Source: Arthrobacter echini | GTDB taxonomy: Bacteria > Actinomycetota > Actinomycetes > Actinomycetales > Micrococcaceae | Reading direction: 5' to 3' | NCBI RefSeq assembly: GCF_004803505.1 | Contig: NZ_SSWH01000002.1 | Coordinates: 281,305-345,304 of the forward strand | Length of the DNA stretch: 64,000 nucleotides | Shown: positions 11,219-20,105 of the stretch, one piece after another | How positions within the stretch are numbered: the first letter of the stretch is position 1 | Layout: the number at the start of each line of letters is the position of its first letter | Translations under genes and position numbers: made by a program | Notes under the pieces: generated by a model | Database searches by the model: none | Seen by the model: the letters and a program-made list of their open reading frames with translations, nothing else | What the model was told of the DNA's origin: nothing

Positions 11219-11859
11219 TGACAGCGACCACCGCACTGGCCACGGCTGACTGGCGCCGCCGCGTCTTCGGTCTGTACGACGACGTCCGCGACCGCGCCGT
11301 CTCCCACTCCCCGGAGGCAGCCCACGCCCTGTGGCAGGAAGGGCGGGACGACCTGTTCGGCAATCACTCCGCCTCCGCCCTGTCGAAGGACGCCAGGGGC
11401 ACGTTCCACGGCCTCACCGTCGCACCCTACGACCCCGCTTTCCGCTTCGAGCCGCTCGTGGAGGCCGGCGGCGCCGGTGAGGTGATGGACGTCGCGACCG
11501 GTACCGACGGCGTCGTGCACTTCCGCCGGCTCGGCTCGGTCAGCCTTCCTGGCCTCGGAACACTGGCCCTCTGGCAGCTCGCCTCCTACGGCGGTGGCCT
11601 CTTCCTACCGCTGCACGATCGCACCGCAGGAGTACCGGGAGGCTCCTACGGCGGCGGGCGCTACGTGCTCGACACGATCAAGGGCGCGCACCTGGGTGAG
11701 GGGCGGACCCCGGGCAGCCTCGTGGTGGATCTGAACTTCGCCTACAACCCGTCCTGTGCCTACGACGAGGAGTGGGCCTGTCCCCTGCCCGGCCCCGCCA
11801 ACAGACTCGCGAGCGAGGTTCCCGTCGGGGAGCTGTACCGCGACTACACCCGGGGCTGA
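11218..11859 (+). CDS. DUF1684 domain protein
   Basis: A 213-residue soluble protein with all recognisable DUF1684 blocks: the N-terminal helix with DWRRRVFGLYDDVR, VAPYDPAFRFE, ASYGGGLFLPLHD, then YGGGRYVLDT and the C-terminal VVDLNFAYNPSCAYDEEWACPLPGP. The family is widespread in actinobacteria and its biochemical role is unknown. Start at 11218 because it begins the family N-terminus; the open frame upstream is antisense to the TauE gene. A hairpin follows the stop. Confidence 0.85.
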   Translation: MTATTALATADWRRRVFGLYDDVRDRAVSHSPEAAHALWQEGRDDLFGNHSASALSKDARGTFHGLTVAPYDPAFRFEPLVEAGGAGEVMDVATGTDGVVHFRRLGSVSLPGLGTLALWQLASYGGGLFLPLHDRTAGVPGGSYGGGRYVLDTIKGAHLGEGRTPGSLVVDLNFAYNPSCAYDEEWACPLPGPANRLASEVPVGELYRDYTRG

Positions 11860-11866
11860 CAAGACC

Positions 11867-11892
11867 CCGGGGCTGCGGAACGGCAGCCCCGG
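11867..11892 (+). terminator. Hairpin terminator after DUF1684
   Basis: CCGGGGCTGC (11867-11876) and GCAGCCCCGG (11883-11892) are exact complements around a six-base loop, eight bases after the stop at 11859. Confidence 0.65.
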
Positions 11893-12037
11893 TCGTCCAC
11901 GCAGTGACCACGAGCCCGGCGGACACCGCGATGAACCGGGGCAGCACGGAAGAATCGATGCGTCGAAATGCTGGACTGACCGAGTCCGGAACGGTATGGT
12001 GCCCTCTCGCACCGACGTGGCCCGGTCAGGCCCTATC

Positions 12038-13666
12038 ATGGGAATCACGCACCCACTTCAGGAGGTTCCGATCACAGACACGGCTGCCCAACACGACATC
12101 TACTTCGGAGCACCCGAGCCGGAGAATGAAGCCGAGGTCCTCGCCTCGGCGTCTCGCGCGGCGGTCGCCCGTTTCGAAGGCCGCTCGGACATCACGACGG
12201 TCAAGCGCCGCTTCACGCTGATCAACCAGGACCGCACCCCGCAGCAGGCCATGGTGGAGGACCTCCTGTTCATCCGAGCCGCCCTCGACAGGGCCGGCAT
12301 CGACTTCGTACTGGTGCGGGGGAACGATCAGCGTCCGGTGATCGCCGTCGACCTCGACAACCGCGAGGAACTCCGTGCGGCGCTGGTCGAGGCGTGCCGC
12401 GATGAACCCTTCTACTCCCGTACGGTCGACACGAAGCGCCGCACCACGCTCCTGGTCAGCGACGGCCACCTCTCGAACAGCAGCAAGGCGCGCATCTTCC
12501 GGCTGTTCCGCCCGCGCATCGAACCACTCGGCGGACTCGCCTACGGTCCCTCGGCCGGCGTGCAGATCGAGTTGTGGGCCCTCGGTGAAACCACGATCGA
12601 GCTGCCCGTGGAGAATTCCCTGACCAGGCGCACCCTGCCCGCGGCAGAGGTGGTGCGCGGCGAGGTGGAACGGCACGGCCTGACCTGGCCCACGATCGAC
12701 AACATGTTCGCCGATCACGCCACGGACATCGACTTCGACATAGACCTCGTCTTCACCTGGGTGGACGGCAGCAGTCCCGAGTACCGGGCGGCGCGTGCGG
12801 CCCGCATGCAGGGAGTGGTGGTGGGCGACGGCGACGACCACGAAGCCCGGTTCCGCCACATCGACGAGCTCAAGTACGCCCTGCGATCGGTGTACATGTT
12901 CGCGCCGTGGGTGCGCCGCATCTTCATCGCCACCGATTCGGCTCGGCCCGCCTGGCTCGCCGAGCACCCCTCCGTGACCTTCGTGCGCTCGGAGGAGCAC
13001 TTCAGGGATCCCTCCGTCCTGCCCACCTACAACTCGCAGGCCGTCGAGGCGCAGCTGCAGCACATCCCGGGCCTGTCCGAACACTTCCTCTACTCCAACG
13101 ACGACATGTTCTTCGGCCGGCCCGTGGCACCGGATCTGTTCTTCTCCCCGGGTGGTGTCACGAAGTTCATCGAGGCGGATGTCCGCATCGGTCTCGGGGA
13201 GAACGACGCCGAGCGCAGCGGCTTCGAGAACGCAGCTCGTGTGAACCGACGCCTGCTGCACGAGCGGTTCGGACGCATCACCACACGGCATCTCGAGCAC
13301 GCCGTCACACCCCTGCGCAAGAGCGTCCTGCTCGAGATGGAGGCGGAGTTCTCCGCCGAGTTCGCGGCGACGGCGGCTTCGCGCTTCCGCGCGAAGGACA
13401 ACATCTCGGTGACCAATTCGCTCTACCACTACTACGCGCTCCTCACCGGCAGAGCCGTCACGCAGGAGATGGCACGCGTGAAATACGTCGACACCACGGT
13501 GCGTTCAGGTCTGAAGAGCCTGACCAAGATGCTGGACAAACGGAACCAGGATCTCTTCTGCCTCAACGACGGAAGCTATCCGGAGGTCCCCGCCGACGAG
13601 CGGGCCCGACTGGTGACGGAGTTCCTCGAGAAGTACTTCCCGGTCAAGGCTCCCTGGGAGACCTGA
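12038..13666 (+). CDS. Stealth family phosphotransferase (capsular polysaccharide type)
   Basis: Stealth proteins transfer sugar-1-phosphate units in surface polysaccharide synthesis. All four conserved regions are visible in order: CR1 DIDLVFTWVDGSSPEYR, CR2 with RHIDELKYALRSVYMFAPWV and IFIATD, the YSNDDMFFGRPV block, CR3 around RVNRRLLHERFG and CR4 near SVTNSLYHYYALLTG. The acidic pair in SNDDMFF is the likely metal/catalytic site. About 230 residues precede CR1 and are not recognisable. The start is uncertain. The ATG at 12038 has only a weak AGG. An excellent AGGAGG at 12060-12065 is instead followed, five bases on, by an in-frame ATC at 12071 that opens ITDTAAQHDIYFGAPEPE. Confidence 0.85.
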   Translation: MGITHPLQEVPITDTAAQHDIYFGAPEPENEAEVLASASRAAVARFEGRSDITTVKRRFTLINQDRTPQQAMVEDLLFIRAALDRAGIDFVLVRGNDQRPVIAVDLDNREELRAALVEACRDEPFYSRTVDTKRRTTLLVSDGHLSNSSKARIFRLFRPRIEPLGGLAYGPSAGVQIELWALGETTIELPVENSLTRRTLPAAEVVRGEVERHGLTWPTIDNMFADHATDIDFDIDLVFTWVDGSSPEYRAARAARMQGVVVGDGDDHEARFRHIDELKYALRSVYMFAPWVRRIFIATDSARPAWLAEHPSVTFVRSEEHFRDPSVLPTYNSQAVEAQLQHIPGLSEHFLYSNDDMFFGRPVAPDLFFSPGGVTKFIEADVRIGLGENDAERSGFENAARVNRRLLHERFGRITTRHLEHAVTPLRKSVLLEMEAEFSAEFAATAASRFRAKDNISVTNSLYHYYALLTGRAVTQEMARVKYVDTTVRSGLKSLTKMLDKRNQDLFCLNDGSYPEVPADERARLVTEFLEKYFPVKAPWET

Positions 13667-13761
13667 GCCGAGTCCCCGTATGTCAGCACGACTGGCGGGG
13701 GCAGGAGCGTGCGTCGTAGGCTCGCAGACGGACCATCACCAGCACAGTGAAAGGCAACATC

Positions 13762-14178
13762 ATGAGTTTTCGTCCCAGTCACATCCCGCTCCGGCTGATC
13801 ACCGGCGCCTTCATCCTGAATTCGGGTCTGGGGAAGACCGCCCTCGACGAAGGAACTGCAGGCTTCATGCAGTCGATGGCGTCGAAGGGCTTTCCCCAGG
13901 CGAGCCAGCTCGAGCCGGCCCAGTTCGGCAAGATCCTCGCGGCCTCGGAGATCGCCGTCGGATCGGCACTGCTCGCCCCGTTCATCCCGAGCAAGCTCGC
14001 CGGTCTGGGCCTGCTCGCCTTCTCGGCAGGGCTCATGACGATGTACTTCAGAACTCCGGAGATGACGGAGGACGACGGCATCAGGCCCACGCAGGACGGG
14101 ATCACCCTGGCGAAGGACAGCTGGATGGTCGCCATCGCCCTCGCCCTGATCATCGACGGCAAGAAGAAGCGGAAGTAG
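13762..14178 (+). CDS. DoxX-like membrane protein
   Basis: A 138-residue protein with about four hydrophobic segments: LRLITGAFILNSGLGKT, KILAASEIAVGSALLAPFIP, LAGLGLLAFSAGLMTMYFRT and WMVAIALALIIDG, ending with a lysine/arginine tail. Layout and length fit the DoxX-like family of small quinone-interacting or redox membrane proteins. The function in this organism is unknown. The ATG at 13762 has AAAGG seven bases upstream and is preferred to the GTG at 13747. A strong palindrome follows the stop. Confidence 0.65.
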   Translation: MSFRPSHIPLRLITGAFILNSGLGKTALDEGTAGFMQSMASKGFPQASQLEPAQFGKILAASEIAVGSALLAPFIPSKLAGLGLLAFSAGLMTMYFRTPEMTEDDGIRPTQDGITLAKDSWMVAIALALIIDGKKKRK

Positions 14179-14181
14179 ACT

Positions 14182-14219
14182 CGTTCGTTCCCTGCGCCCG
14201 CGGGCGCAGGGAACGAACG
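14182..14219 (+). terminator. Perfect 38-bp palindromic terminator
   Basis: Arms 14182-14200 and 14201-14219 are exact 19-base complements (CGTTCGTTCCCTGCGCCCG and its reverse complement), starting four bases after the DoxX-like stop. This is one of the most stable hairpins in the window. Confidence 0.8.
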
Positions 14220-14273
14220 CTATCCGGGAAGTATCCGGAAAATACCCGAGGAAGAGGACAGGGAACCTGCCGT

Positions 14274-15032
14274 ATGTGCGGACGCTTCGTCATCGCCGGT
14301 AGCAAGGCGGATCTCGTCGACGCCTTCGAGGTGGAGATGAGCGTCCAGGACGAGGTGGAAGCATCGTGGAACGTGGCACCCACCGACACGGTGCAGCTCG
14401 TTCTCGAACGGCTCGACGCCGCCACCGGTGAGCTCACACGGTGGCTCGAGCCCGCGCGCTGGGGCCTGATCCCCTCTTGGTCGAAGACCGCCTCCATCGG
14501 CGCCCGGATGATCAATGCGCGCAGCGAGACCGTCCTCGAGAAGCCGTCCTTCCGTTCCGCCGCCCTCCGGCGCCGCGCCGTCATCCCCGCCGACGGCTAC
14601 TACGAGTGGCGCAGGAACGCCGACGGTTCGAAGACGCCGATCTACCTGCACGGCACCGACGCGGCGCCGCTGGCCTTCGCCGGGTTGTACGAGTTCTGGC
14701 GGGATCCGGCGACGGCGACGCAGGCGGCCCCGGACGGTTCCTGGCTGGTGAGCTGCACCATCATCACGCGTGCCGCCTCCGACGCCCTGGGCGAGATCCA
14801 CGACCGCACGCCCGTCATCGTACCGCCGGAGCTGCGCGGCGACTGGCTCGATCCGCGGCGGGATTCGCGACACGGGGTGCAGGAACTGCTCGACGCCATC
14901 CCGGACCCCCGGCTGGTGCCACGCCTCGTGGGGAACCGCGTGGGCTCCGTCCGGAACAACGGACCGGAGCTCATCGAGCCATTACCGGACGAGGACCACG
15001 ACCCCCGAACTCCCGAGGAGACCGCACCATGA
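14274..15032 (+). CDS. SOS response-associated peptidase, SRAP (YedK/HMCES) family
   Basis: SRAP proteins crosslink to abasic sites in single-stranded DNA through the alpha-amino group and thiol of Cys2. The sequence begins MCGRFV, so Cys2 becomes N-terminal after Met removal. Other conserved elements are WNVAPTD, RWGLIPSW, MINARSETVLEKPSFR, the glutamate of GYYEWRR, and TIITRAASDALGEIHDRTPVI with the active-site His. The 252 residues match the family. I see no LexA-type SOS box upstream. The last codon overlaps the next start (ATGA), so it is translationally coupled to the G6PD-like gene. Confidence 0.93.
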   Translation: MCGRFVIAGSKADLVDAFEVEMSVQDEVEASWNVAPTDTVQLVLERLDAATGELTRWLEPARWGLIPSWSKTASIGARMINARSETVLEKPSFRSAALRRRAVIPADGYYEWRRNADGSKTPIYLHGTDAAPLAFAGLYEFWRDPATATQAAPDGSWLVSCTIITRAASDALGEIHDRTPVIVPPELRGDWLDPRRDSRHGVQELLDAIPDPRLVPRLVGNRVGSVRNNGPELIEPLPDEDHDPRTPEETAP

Positions 15033-16444
15033 CGAACCCATCAGACACCCAGGCCGGGACCGGATCCGATCAGGACCGGCGCCAGACGCTCGTGATCATG
15101 GGCGCCAGGGGCGACCTGACCTCCCGGTTGCTCCTGCCGGGACTGGGTGGCCTGATCGCCGAGTCATCGTTGCGCGACCTCGTTCTGATCGGCACCGGAC
15201 GAGGATCCTGGAGTCAGGACGAATGGCAGTCCGTGGTCTCCGACTCGTTCGCCGCGGGCAAGGCGGAGGGCGACGCCGTCGACGCAGTGGTCCGAAGCGC
15301 CAGGTACGTCAGGGCCGACGTCACCGACGAGGACGATCTTCGGAGTCTGCTCTCTGCCGGAGAGGGCCGGATCACCCTGTACTTCGCCCTCCCGTCCGCC
15401 GCGGCGGTCAAGGCGTGTGAGGTCCTGGCCCGGATCGGTGTGCCGGAGGGAACCCGACTGGTACTGGAGAAGCCGTTCGGTGTCGACGCCGGCAGCGCAC
15501 GGGATCTCAACGAGCTGCTCCACGGGCTCGTGCCGGAGGACCACGTGCATCGTGTGGACCACTTCCTCGGCATGTCCACCGTGCTGAACATCCTGGGGAT
15601 ACGCTTCGCCAACCGCGTGGTGGAGCCCCTGCTCACCTCCGAGCATGTCGCCGCCGTCGACATCCTGTTCGAGGAGACGCTCGGGCTGGAGGGCCGTGCC
15701 GCGTTCTACGATGCAACCGGTGCGCTGCGCGACATGATCCAGAGCCACCTGCTGCAGGTCATGACCCTCGTCGCGATGCTCCCCCCGGCCACCCTCGATC
15801 CCCCCGATCTCGGGGACGCTAAGGCCCAGGTACTCCGGGCTACCCGGGTCTGGGACGACGACCCGGAGCGCTACAGCCGCCGGGCACGCTACACCGCCGG
15901 GGACGTAGGAGGGAAGAGCCTGCCCTCCTACGCCGATGAGGACGGGATCGATCCCGCACAGCAGACGGAGACGCTCGCCGAAGTGGTCTTCGCCGTGGAC
16001 ACGTGGAGGTGGTCGGGTGTTCCGTTCCGCGTCCGGTCGGGCAAGGCGATCGGCTCGCCGCGACAGGAGGTGACCGTCACCTTCAGGGATCCCCAGCACG
16101 TCCCGGCCGGCCTCGGCGGGGAACGCGAGCCGAACCGACTGACCATCGGACTGGGACCGCGGACAGTGGGGCTCGACATCAACATCAACGGTGCCGGCGA
16201 CCCGTTCAGCACCTCACCTGTCACCCTGGACACCGACTTCGGGGCCGGGGAGCTGCTGGAGTACGGAGAGGTCCTGAAGTCGGTGCTGAACGACGAGACG
16301 TCGCTGTCGGTGCGCGATGACATGTCGGTGGAGTCCTGGCGGATCGTCCAGCCCGTGCTCGATGCCTGGAGCGAGGGCAGAGTGCCCCTGGACGAGTACC
16401 GCGCCGGTACTGCCGGACCGGAGTCCTGGGGACTGCTGCCCTGA
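15029..16444 (+). CDS. Divergent glucose-6-phosphate dehydrogenase-like protein
   Basis: The 471 residues follow the G6PD fold: an N-terminal nucleotide-binding loop (VIMGARGDLTSRLLLPGL, residues 22-38), EKPFG (147-151), RVDHFLGM (175-182), FANR, and IQSHLLQVM, where the His of the catalytic dyad is kept. In standard G6PD the loop reads GASGDL and the active-site motif RIDHYLGK. Here the substrate-binding lysine is methionine (residue 182) and the loop has Arg instead of Ser. It may therefore use another sugar phosphate, be slow, or be regulatory. The start overlaps the SRAP stop, an unusual pairing, and it is not beside gnd, tal or opcA as a main zwf would be. Confidence 0.85.
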   Translation: MTNPSDTQAGTGSDQDRRQTLVIMGARGDLTSRLLLPGLGGLIAESSLRDLVLIGTGRGSWSQDEWQSVVSDSFAAGKAEGDAVDAVVRSARYVRADVTDEDDLRSLLSAGEGRITLYFALPSAAAVKACEVLARIGVPEGTRLVLEKPFGVDAGSARDLNELLHGLVPEDHVHRVDHFLGMSTVLNILGIRFANRVVEPLLTSEHVAAVDILFEETLGLEGRAAFYDATGALRDMIQSHLLQVMTLVAMLPPATLDPPDLGDAKAQVLRATRVWDDDPERYSRRARYTAGDVGGKSLPSYADEDGIDPAQQTETLAEVVFAVDTWRWSGVPFRVRSGKAIGSPRQEVTVTFRDPQHVPAGLGGEREPNRLTIGLGPRTVGLDININGAGDPFSTSPVTLDTDFGAGELLEYGEVLKSVLNDETSLSVRDDMSVESWRIVQPVLDAWSEGRVPLDEYRAGTAGPESWGLLP

Positions 16445-16445
16445 T

Positions 16446-17171
16446 ATGAAGGTCAGCTGGACCCAGGCCATCGGTTCCGCGCTGGGCGCCGTGTCCTCAG
16501 CGCTCCTGCTCTCCACCCTCGGCGTCGCCGGGACCTTGATCGGCGCAGCCCTGGGAAGTCTCGTCATCACGATCGGCGGGGCGCTGTACTCCAGGTCCCT
16601 GCAGATGACCCGGGATCGGGTTCTCCGGACCGCGGAGCGCGCCCGGTCGAGCCGCGGCGGCCCCTCGGGTGGCCCGGACGATCTGTCCCGGGAGACCGAC
16701 GCGCCGGCGTCGCCCGCTGCGGCGGAGGACGCCCCTACGGCCATGCCCCGGGAGCAGGGAATCCGCACGCTCCCGTGGAAGCGCATCCTCGGGGCCGGTA
16801 CGGCGATCTTCGTCGTCGCGATGACGTTGATCCTGGCTTTCGAACTGACCACCGGCCGCCCGGTGTCCTCCTACACCGGCGGCAGCACGACCGAGAGCGG
16901 AACGTCCATTCCGGGTTTCGACGGTCTCACCGGCCCCGGGACGGGCGAGCAGGAGGAATCACCCCAGGATCCGCAGGACGTCACTCCCCTGGACCCCCAG
17001 CAGGAGGGATCACTCCGGGACGACACGGATGAGGGCTCCGTCACACCGGGAGTACCGGGCCCGCAGCAGGATGAGGCCCCGCAGGATCCCGGACCGCAGG
17101 ACGACGCTCCGCAGCAGGAAGCGCCGGGGGAGGTCCCGCCGGCTCCGCAGCAGCAGGACGATCCCGAGTAG
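16446..17171 (+). CDS. Membrane-anchored protein with Gln/Pro/Asp-rich C-terminal tail
   Basis: A 241-residue protein. Residues about 6-40 form a hydrophobic Gly/Ala/Leu hairpin (IGSALGAVSSALLLSTLGVA and GTLIGAALGSLVITIGGALY), followed by a charged linker, a second membrane span (ILGAGTAIFVVAMTLILAFE) and about 85 residues dominated by Gln, Pro, Asp and Glu with repeated PQDP/PQQ units. The tail is probably disordered and exposed. I do not recognise a family. It starts one base after the upstream TGA, so it belongs to the SRAP/G6PD-like transcript. Confidence 0.65.
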   Translation: MKVSWTQAIGSALGAVSSALLLSTLGVAGTLIGAALGSLVITIGGALYSRSLQMTRDRVLRTAERARSSRGGPSGGPDDLSRETDAPASPAAAEDAPTAMPREQGIRTLPWKRILGAGTAIFVVAMTLILAFELTTGRPVSSYTGGSTTESGTSIPGFDGLTGPGTGEQEESPQDPQDVTPLDPQQEGSLRDDTDEGSVTPGVPGPQQDEAPQDPGPQDDAPQQEAPGEVPPAPQQQDDPE

Positions 17172-17254
17172 CCCGCACGATGCTGTCGGGGAGTCCTCGC
17201 GCCGCGGCGATCGCGCGCTGAACCGGAGCGCCACGAGGCGATACGCTGAAGCGC

Positions 17255-18511
17255 ATGGGCTGGATGAAGCGTCGGACGATCCTGGGTTTTGCGCGCGTCA
17301 CGATCAGGCGTGCAGCGTTGGCCCTGGTCTCGGCCCAGGGAGTGGTCATCGTCGGCGTCGTCGCCGTGGACGCCTACCAGAAACGGCAACGCACCAAGCG
17401 GGAGGGGTTCCCCCAGCCGGGCACGTTCGGGACGACGATCGGCGACACACGCACCACCGTGTACACCTACGGCGAGGATCTCTTCGACGCGATGATCGAG
17501 GCGATCGACCGGGCCGAGCACCAGGTCCTGCTCGAGACCTACATCTGGAAGGGCGACGCCGTCGGGACCCGCTTCAGGGACGCCGTGAACCGCGCAGCCG
17601 AGCGCGGGGTGAAGGTCTTCGTCATCTACGACGGTTTCGCGAATCTCGTGGTGAACCCGTTCTTCTACTCCTGGCATCCCGAGGTCAACGCCTACCGCTT
17701 CCCCGTCCTGCGCCCCTCGATCCTCTTCACCAATATCCGCGGTACCGGCCTGGATCACCGCAAGCTGTTGGTGGTCGACGACGAGGTCGGCTTCATCGGC
17801 GGCTACAACATCGGGTCCCTCTACGCGACCAGATGGCGCGACACGCACCTCGAGGTTCATGGTCCTACGGTCTGGGACCTGCGGGAAGCGTTCGTCAACT
17901 TCTGGAACCTGCGGGCCAAGCCGGGCAGAGCCGAACTACCCGATCTCAGCGCCACCTTCTGGGAGCCGCGCATCCGCGCCGTCAACAACGTCCCGGCCAA
18001 CCTCGTGTTCCCCATCCGCGGCGTGTACCTCGATGCGATCAACCGCGCGCAACGGCACATCTTCATGACCACGGCCTACTTCATCCCGGACCGGCAGATC
18101 CTCGACGCCCTGCTGCGCGCGAGTCGCCGGGGAGTGGACGTACGCGTACTCCTGCCCGAGGACTCCAACCATGTGATCTCCGACTGGCTCTCGCGGGGCT
18201 TCTACTCCTCGCTGATCGGTGCCGGGGTGCAGATCCTGCTCTACCAGAACTCCATGATCCACGCGAAGACAGCGACGGTCGACGGCCAGTGGAGCACTGT
18301 CGGGACCGCCAACATCGACCGCCTGAGCCTGACCGGCAACTACGAGATCAACCTCGAGATCTTCGACCGGGACCTCGCGGCCATCATGGAGAGAATCTTC
18401 GACGTCGATTCCTCGAACAGCCGCGTACTGACGAAGGAGGAATGGGACCGCCGCCATTTCGTGGCGCGGGTCAGCGAGTTCATCCTCGCTCCGCTGCGCC
18501 CCTTCCTGTAG
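17255..18511 (+). CDS. Phospholipase D / cardiolipin synthase-like protein
   Basis: A 418-residue protein with one N-terminal membrane helix (ALALVSAQGVVIVGVVAV) and two PLD half-sites. The first HKD motif is DHRKLLVVDDEVGFIGGYN and the second IHAKTATVDGQWSTVGTANID. Both keep H-x-K-x4-D, so the paired active site is complete. Such proteins condense phosphatidylglycerol or CDP-DAG to cardiolipin or cleave phosphodiesters at the membrane. The exact lipid role is inferred. Length is a little below that of typical Cls because only one membrane helix is present. A short GC hairpin follows. Confidence 0.88.
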   Translation: MGWMKRRTILGFARVTIRRAALALVSAQGVVIVGVVAVDAYQKRQRTKREGFPQPGTFGTTIGDTRTTVYTYGEDLFDAMIEAIDRAEHQVLLETYIWKGDAVGTRFRDAVNRAAERGVKVFVIYDGFANLVVNPFFYSWHPEVNAYRFPVLRPSILFTNIRGTGLDHRKLLVVDDEVGFIGGYNIGSLYATRWRDTHLEVHGPTVWDLREAFVNFWNLRAKPGRAELPDLSATFWEPRIRAVNNVPANLVFPIRGVYLDAINRAQRHIFMTTAYFIPDRQILDALLRASRRGVDVRVLLPEDSNHVISDWLSRGFYSSLIGAGVQILLYQNSMIHAKTATVDGQWSTVGTANIDRLSLTGNYEINLEIFDRDLAAIMERIFDVDSSNSRVLTKEEWDRRHFVARVSEFILAPLRPFL

Positions 18512-18515
18512 CCGG

Positions 18516-18531
18516 CGACGCGGCGGCGTCG
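18516..18531 (+). terminator. Short GC hairpin after the PLD gene
   Basis: CGACGC (18516-18521) and GCGTCG (18526-18531) pair around four bases, five bases after the stop. The stem is short, so confidence is modest. Confidence 0.4.
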
Positions 18532-18594
18532 GGTACGGTGGAGCCGACCACGGCGATACCGAAGGGCCGCACCATTGACGAGCGAGGCAGAGAC

Positions 18595-19338
18595 ATGATC
18601 AGGACCGATATCGCGCCCGGGATCCATTACCTCGAGCATGCGAGGACCAATTCCTACCTGGTCGAGGACGGCGCGGAGGTGCTCCTGGTGGACACCGGGC
18701 TGCCCCGGTCGAGAACCGTGCTGCTGGAGGCTCTCGGCCGCATCGGCCGGTCCATGACGGACATCCGGGCCGTCGTCCTCACCCACGGGCACTTCGACCA
18801 CGTGGGCACCGCCGAGCAGCTGCGGACGCGGTACGACATCCCCGTGTACTGCCATCCGGGCGATGCCCACCTCGCGGCACACCCCTACAGCTACGAGCGG
18901 GAGCGCTCACCGCTGCTCTACCCCCTGCGCTACCCGCGCGCCATCCCCGGTCTCGTGAGGATGGTGGGTGCCGGTGCCGCCGCCGTCAAAGGTGTCCGCA
19001 AGACCCTGCCGCTCACGCGCGAGGTGGCCGCCGGCCTGCCCGGTTCTCCGCTGCTCGTGGCGACTCCCGGCCACACCGAGGGTCACTGCAGTCTCCACTT
19101 CCCCGATCGGGACGCCGTCATCAGCGGGGACGCGCTCGTCACGCTCGATCCCTACACGGGTCGCCCCGGACCGCAGGTGGTCGCAGCGGCCGCCACGGCG
19201 GACACCGCCATCGCGCTGCGCTCACTCGAGGCGCTCCGCTCCACTGCCGCGAGAGCGGTGCTGCCGGGCCACGGGTTCCCCTGGCGGGCCGGTGTCGACT
19301 CCGCGGTCGCACGGGCCCTCGAGGTAGGTGGCCACTAG
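18595..19338 (+). CDS. MBL-fold metallo-hydrolase
   Basis: A 247-residue metallo-beta-lactamase-fold protein of the glyoxalase II-like/RNase-like hydrolase type. Metal ligands are visible in order: THGHFDHVG (HxHxDH), ATPGHTEGHCSLHF, ISGDALVT and the late LPGHGFPW. The N-terminal LEHARTNSYLVEDGAEVLLVDTGL is typical. The substrate is unknown. The frame is open far upstream through the PLD gene, but the ATG at 18595 starts the family N-terminus with an AGG nine bases before. It converges with the gntR gene at 19350. Confidence 0.85.
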   Translation: MIRTDIAPGIHYLEHARTNSYLVEDGAEVLLVDTGLPRSRTVLLEALGRIGRSMTDIRAVVLTHGHFDHVGTAEQLRTRYDIPVYCHPGDAHLAAHPYSYERERSPLLYPLRYPRAIPGLVRMVGAGAAAVKGVRKTLPLTREVAAGLPGSPLLVATPGHTEGHCSLHFPDRDAVISGDALVTLDPYTGRPGPQVVAAAATADTAIALRSLEALRSTAARAVLPGHGFPWRAGVDSAVARALEVGGH

Positions 19339-19349
19339 GACCGGCGGGA

Positions 19350-20105
19350 TCATCCTCGCTCCCCGGCGTCCCTTCCTGCGCTCCGCCGGGCCGAGCCGGG
19401 AGGCGGGGTCGTTCCGGAACCGGCGAAGCGCTCCAGGTATCCCCGGCGGGACGAGTCCACGTGTCCGGCCATCAGGCGCTCGGCGTCGGTCCCGTTGCCC
19501 GCGTCGATCGCCGCGATGATCGACCGGTGCTCCCCCCAGGACTGCTTGCCACGGTTGTCGACGTCGACGGCGTAGAGCCACTCGATCTTGCCGGAGATCT
19601 GACGGAGCAGCGCGGTCAAGGACGTGCTGCCACTGAGTTCCGCGACGCCGAGGTGGAAGCGGATGTTCAGTTCGGGCAGCTCCCTCAGGGCATCGGATGC
19701 CACGGCGCGGTCGCCGTCGTCGAGAATGTCCGTCAGGGCGCGGCGGGCGGAGAACCACCGATCATTCGGCGCATCGGCGGCGAACTGCTCGGCGGCCCGG
19801 CCGGCAGCACGCCGGGCGATGGTGGACTCGATGACCCCGCGTACGGCGAACAGGTCCGCGGCGTCGTCCAGCGGGATCTCGGCGATCGTGGAGCCCGCAT
19901 AGGGTCTCGACTCGACGAACCCCTCGGCTTCCAGTGCGCGCAGCGCTTCCCGTACCGGCACCCGCGAGACCCCGTACTTGGCCGCCAGGGCCGCCTCGGT
20001 GACCCGGGTTCCCGGCGTCAACGCGCCGAGGATGATGTCCCTGCGGAGGGCATCGAGGACACGCTGGGACGCCGCGGCGTCCTGCTCACGCCGCAAAGGC
20101 CGCAC
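19350..20105 (-). CDS. GntR family regulator with FCD (FadR-type) domain
   Basis: A 251-residue repressor-type regulator: winged HTH at residues about 12-75 (IILGALTPGTRVTEAALAAK, YGVSRVPVREALRALEAEGF) and an all-helical FCD effector domain (ADLFAVRGVIESTIARRAA, NIRFHLGVAELSGSTSLTAL, EHRSIIAAIDAGNGTDAERL with its metal-binding His residues). It starts with a GTG that overlaps the end of the dppDF ATPase gene by 20 bases, so it is the last cistron of the peptide/ggt operon and probably its own regulator. Palindromic GTATAC-type sites at the operon promoter (27121-27160) are plausible targets. Confidence 0.88.
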   Translation of the reverse strand: MRPLRREQDAAASQRVLDALRRDIILGALTPGTRVTEAALAAKYGVSRVPVREALRALEAEGFVESRPYAGSTIAEIPLDDAADLFAVRGVIESTIARRAAGRAAEQFAADAPNDRWFSARRALTDILDDGDRAVASDALRELPELNIRFHLGVAELSGSTSLTALLRQISGKIEWLYAVDVDNRGKQSWGEHRSIIAAIDAGNGTDAERLMAGHVDSSRRGYLERFAGSGTTPPPGSARRSAGRDAGERG

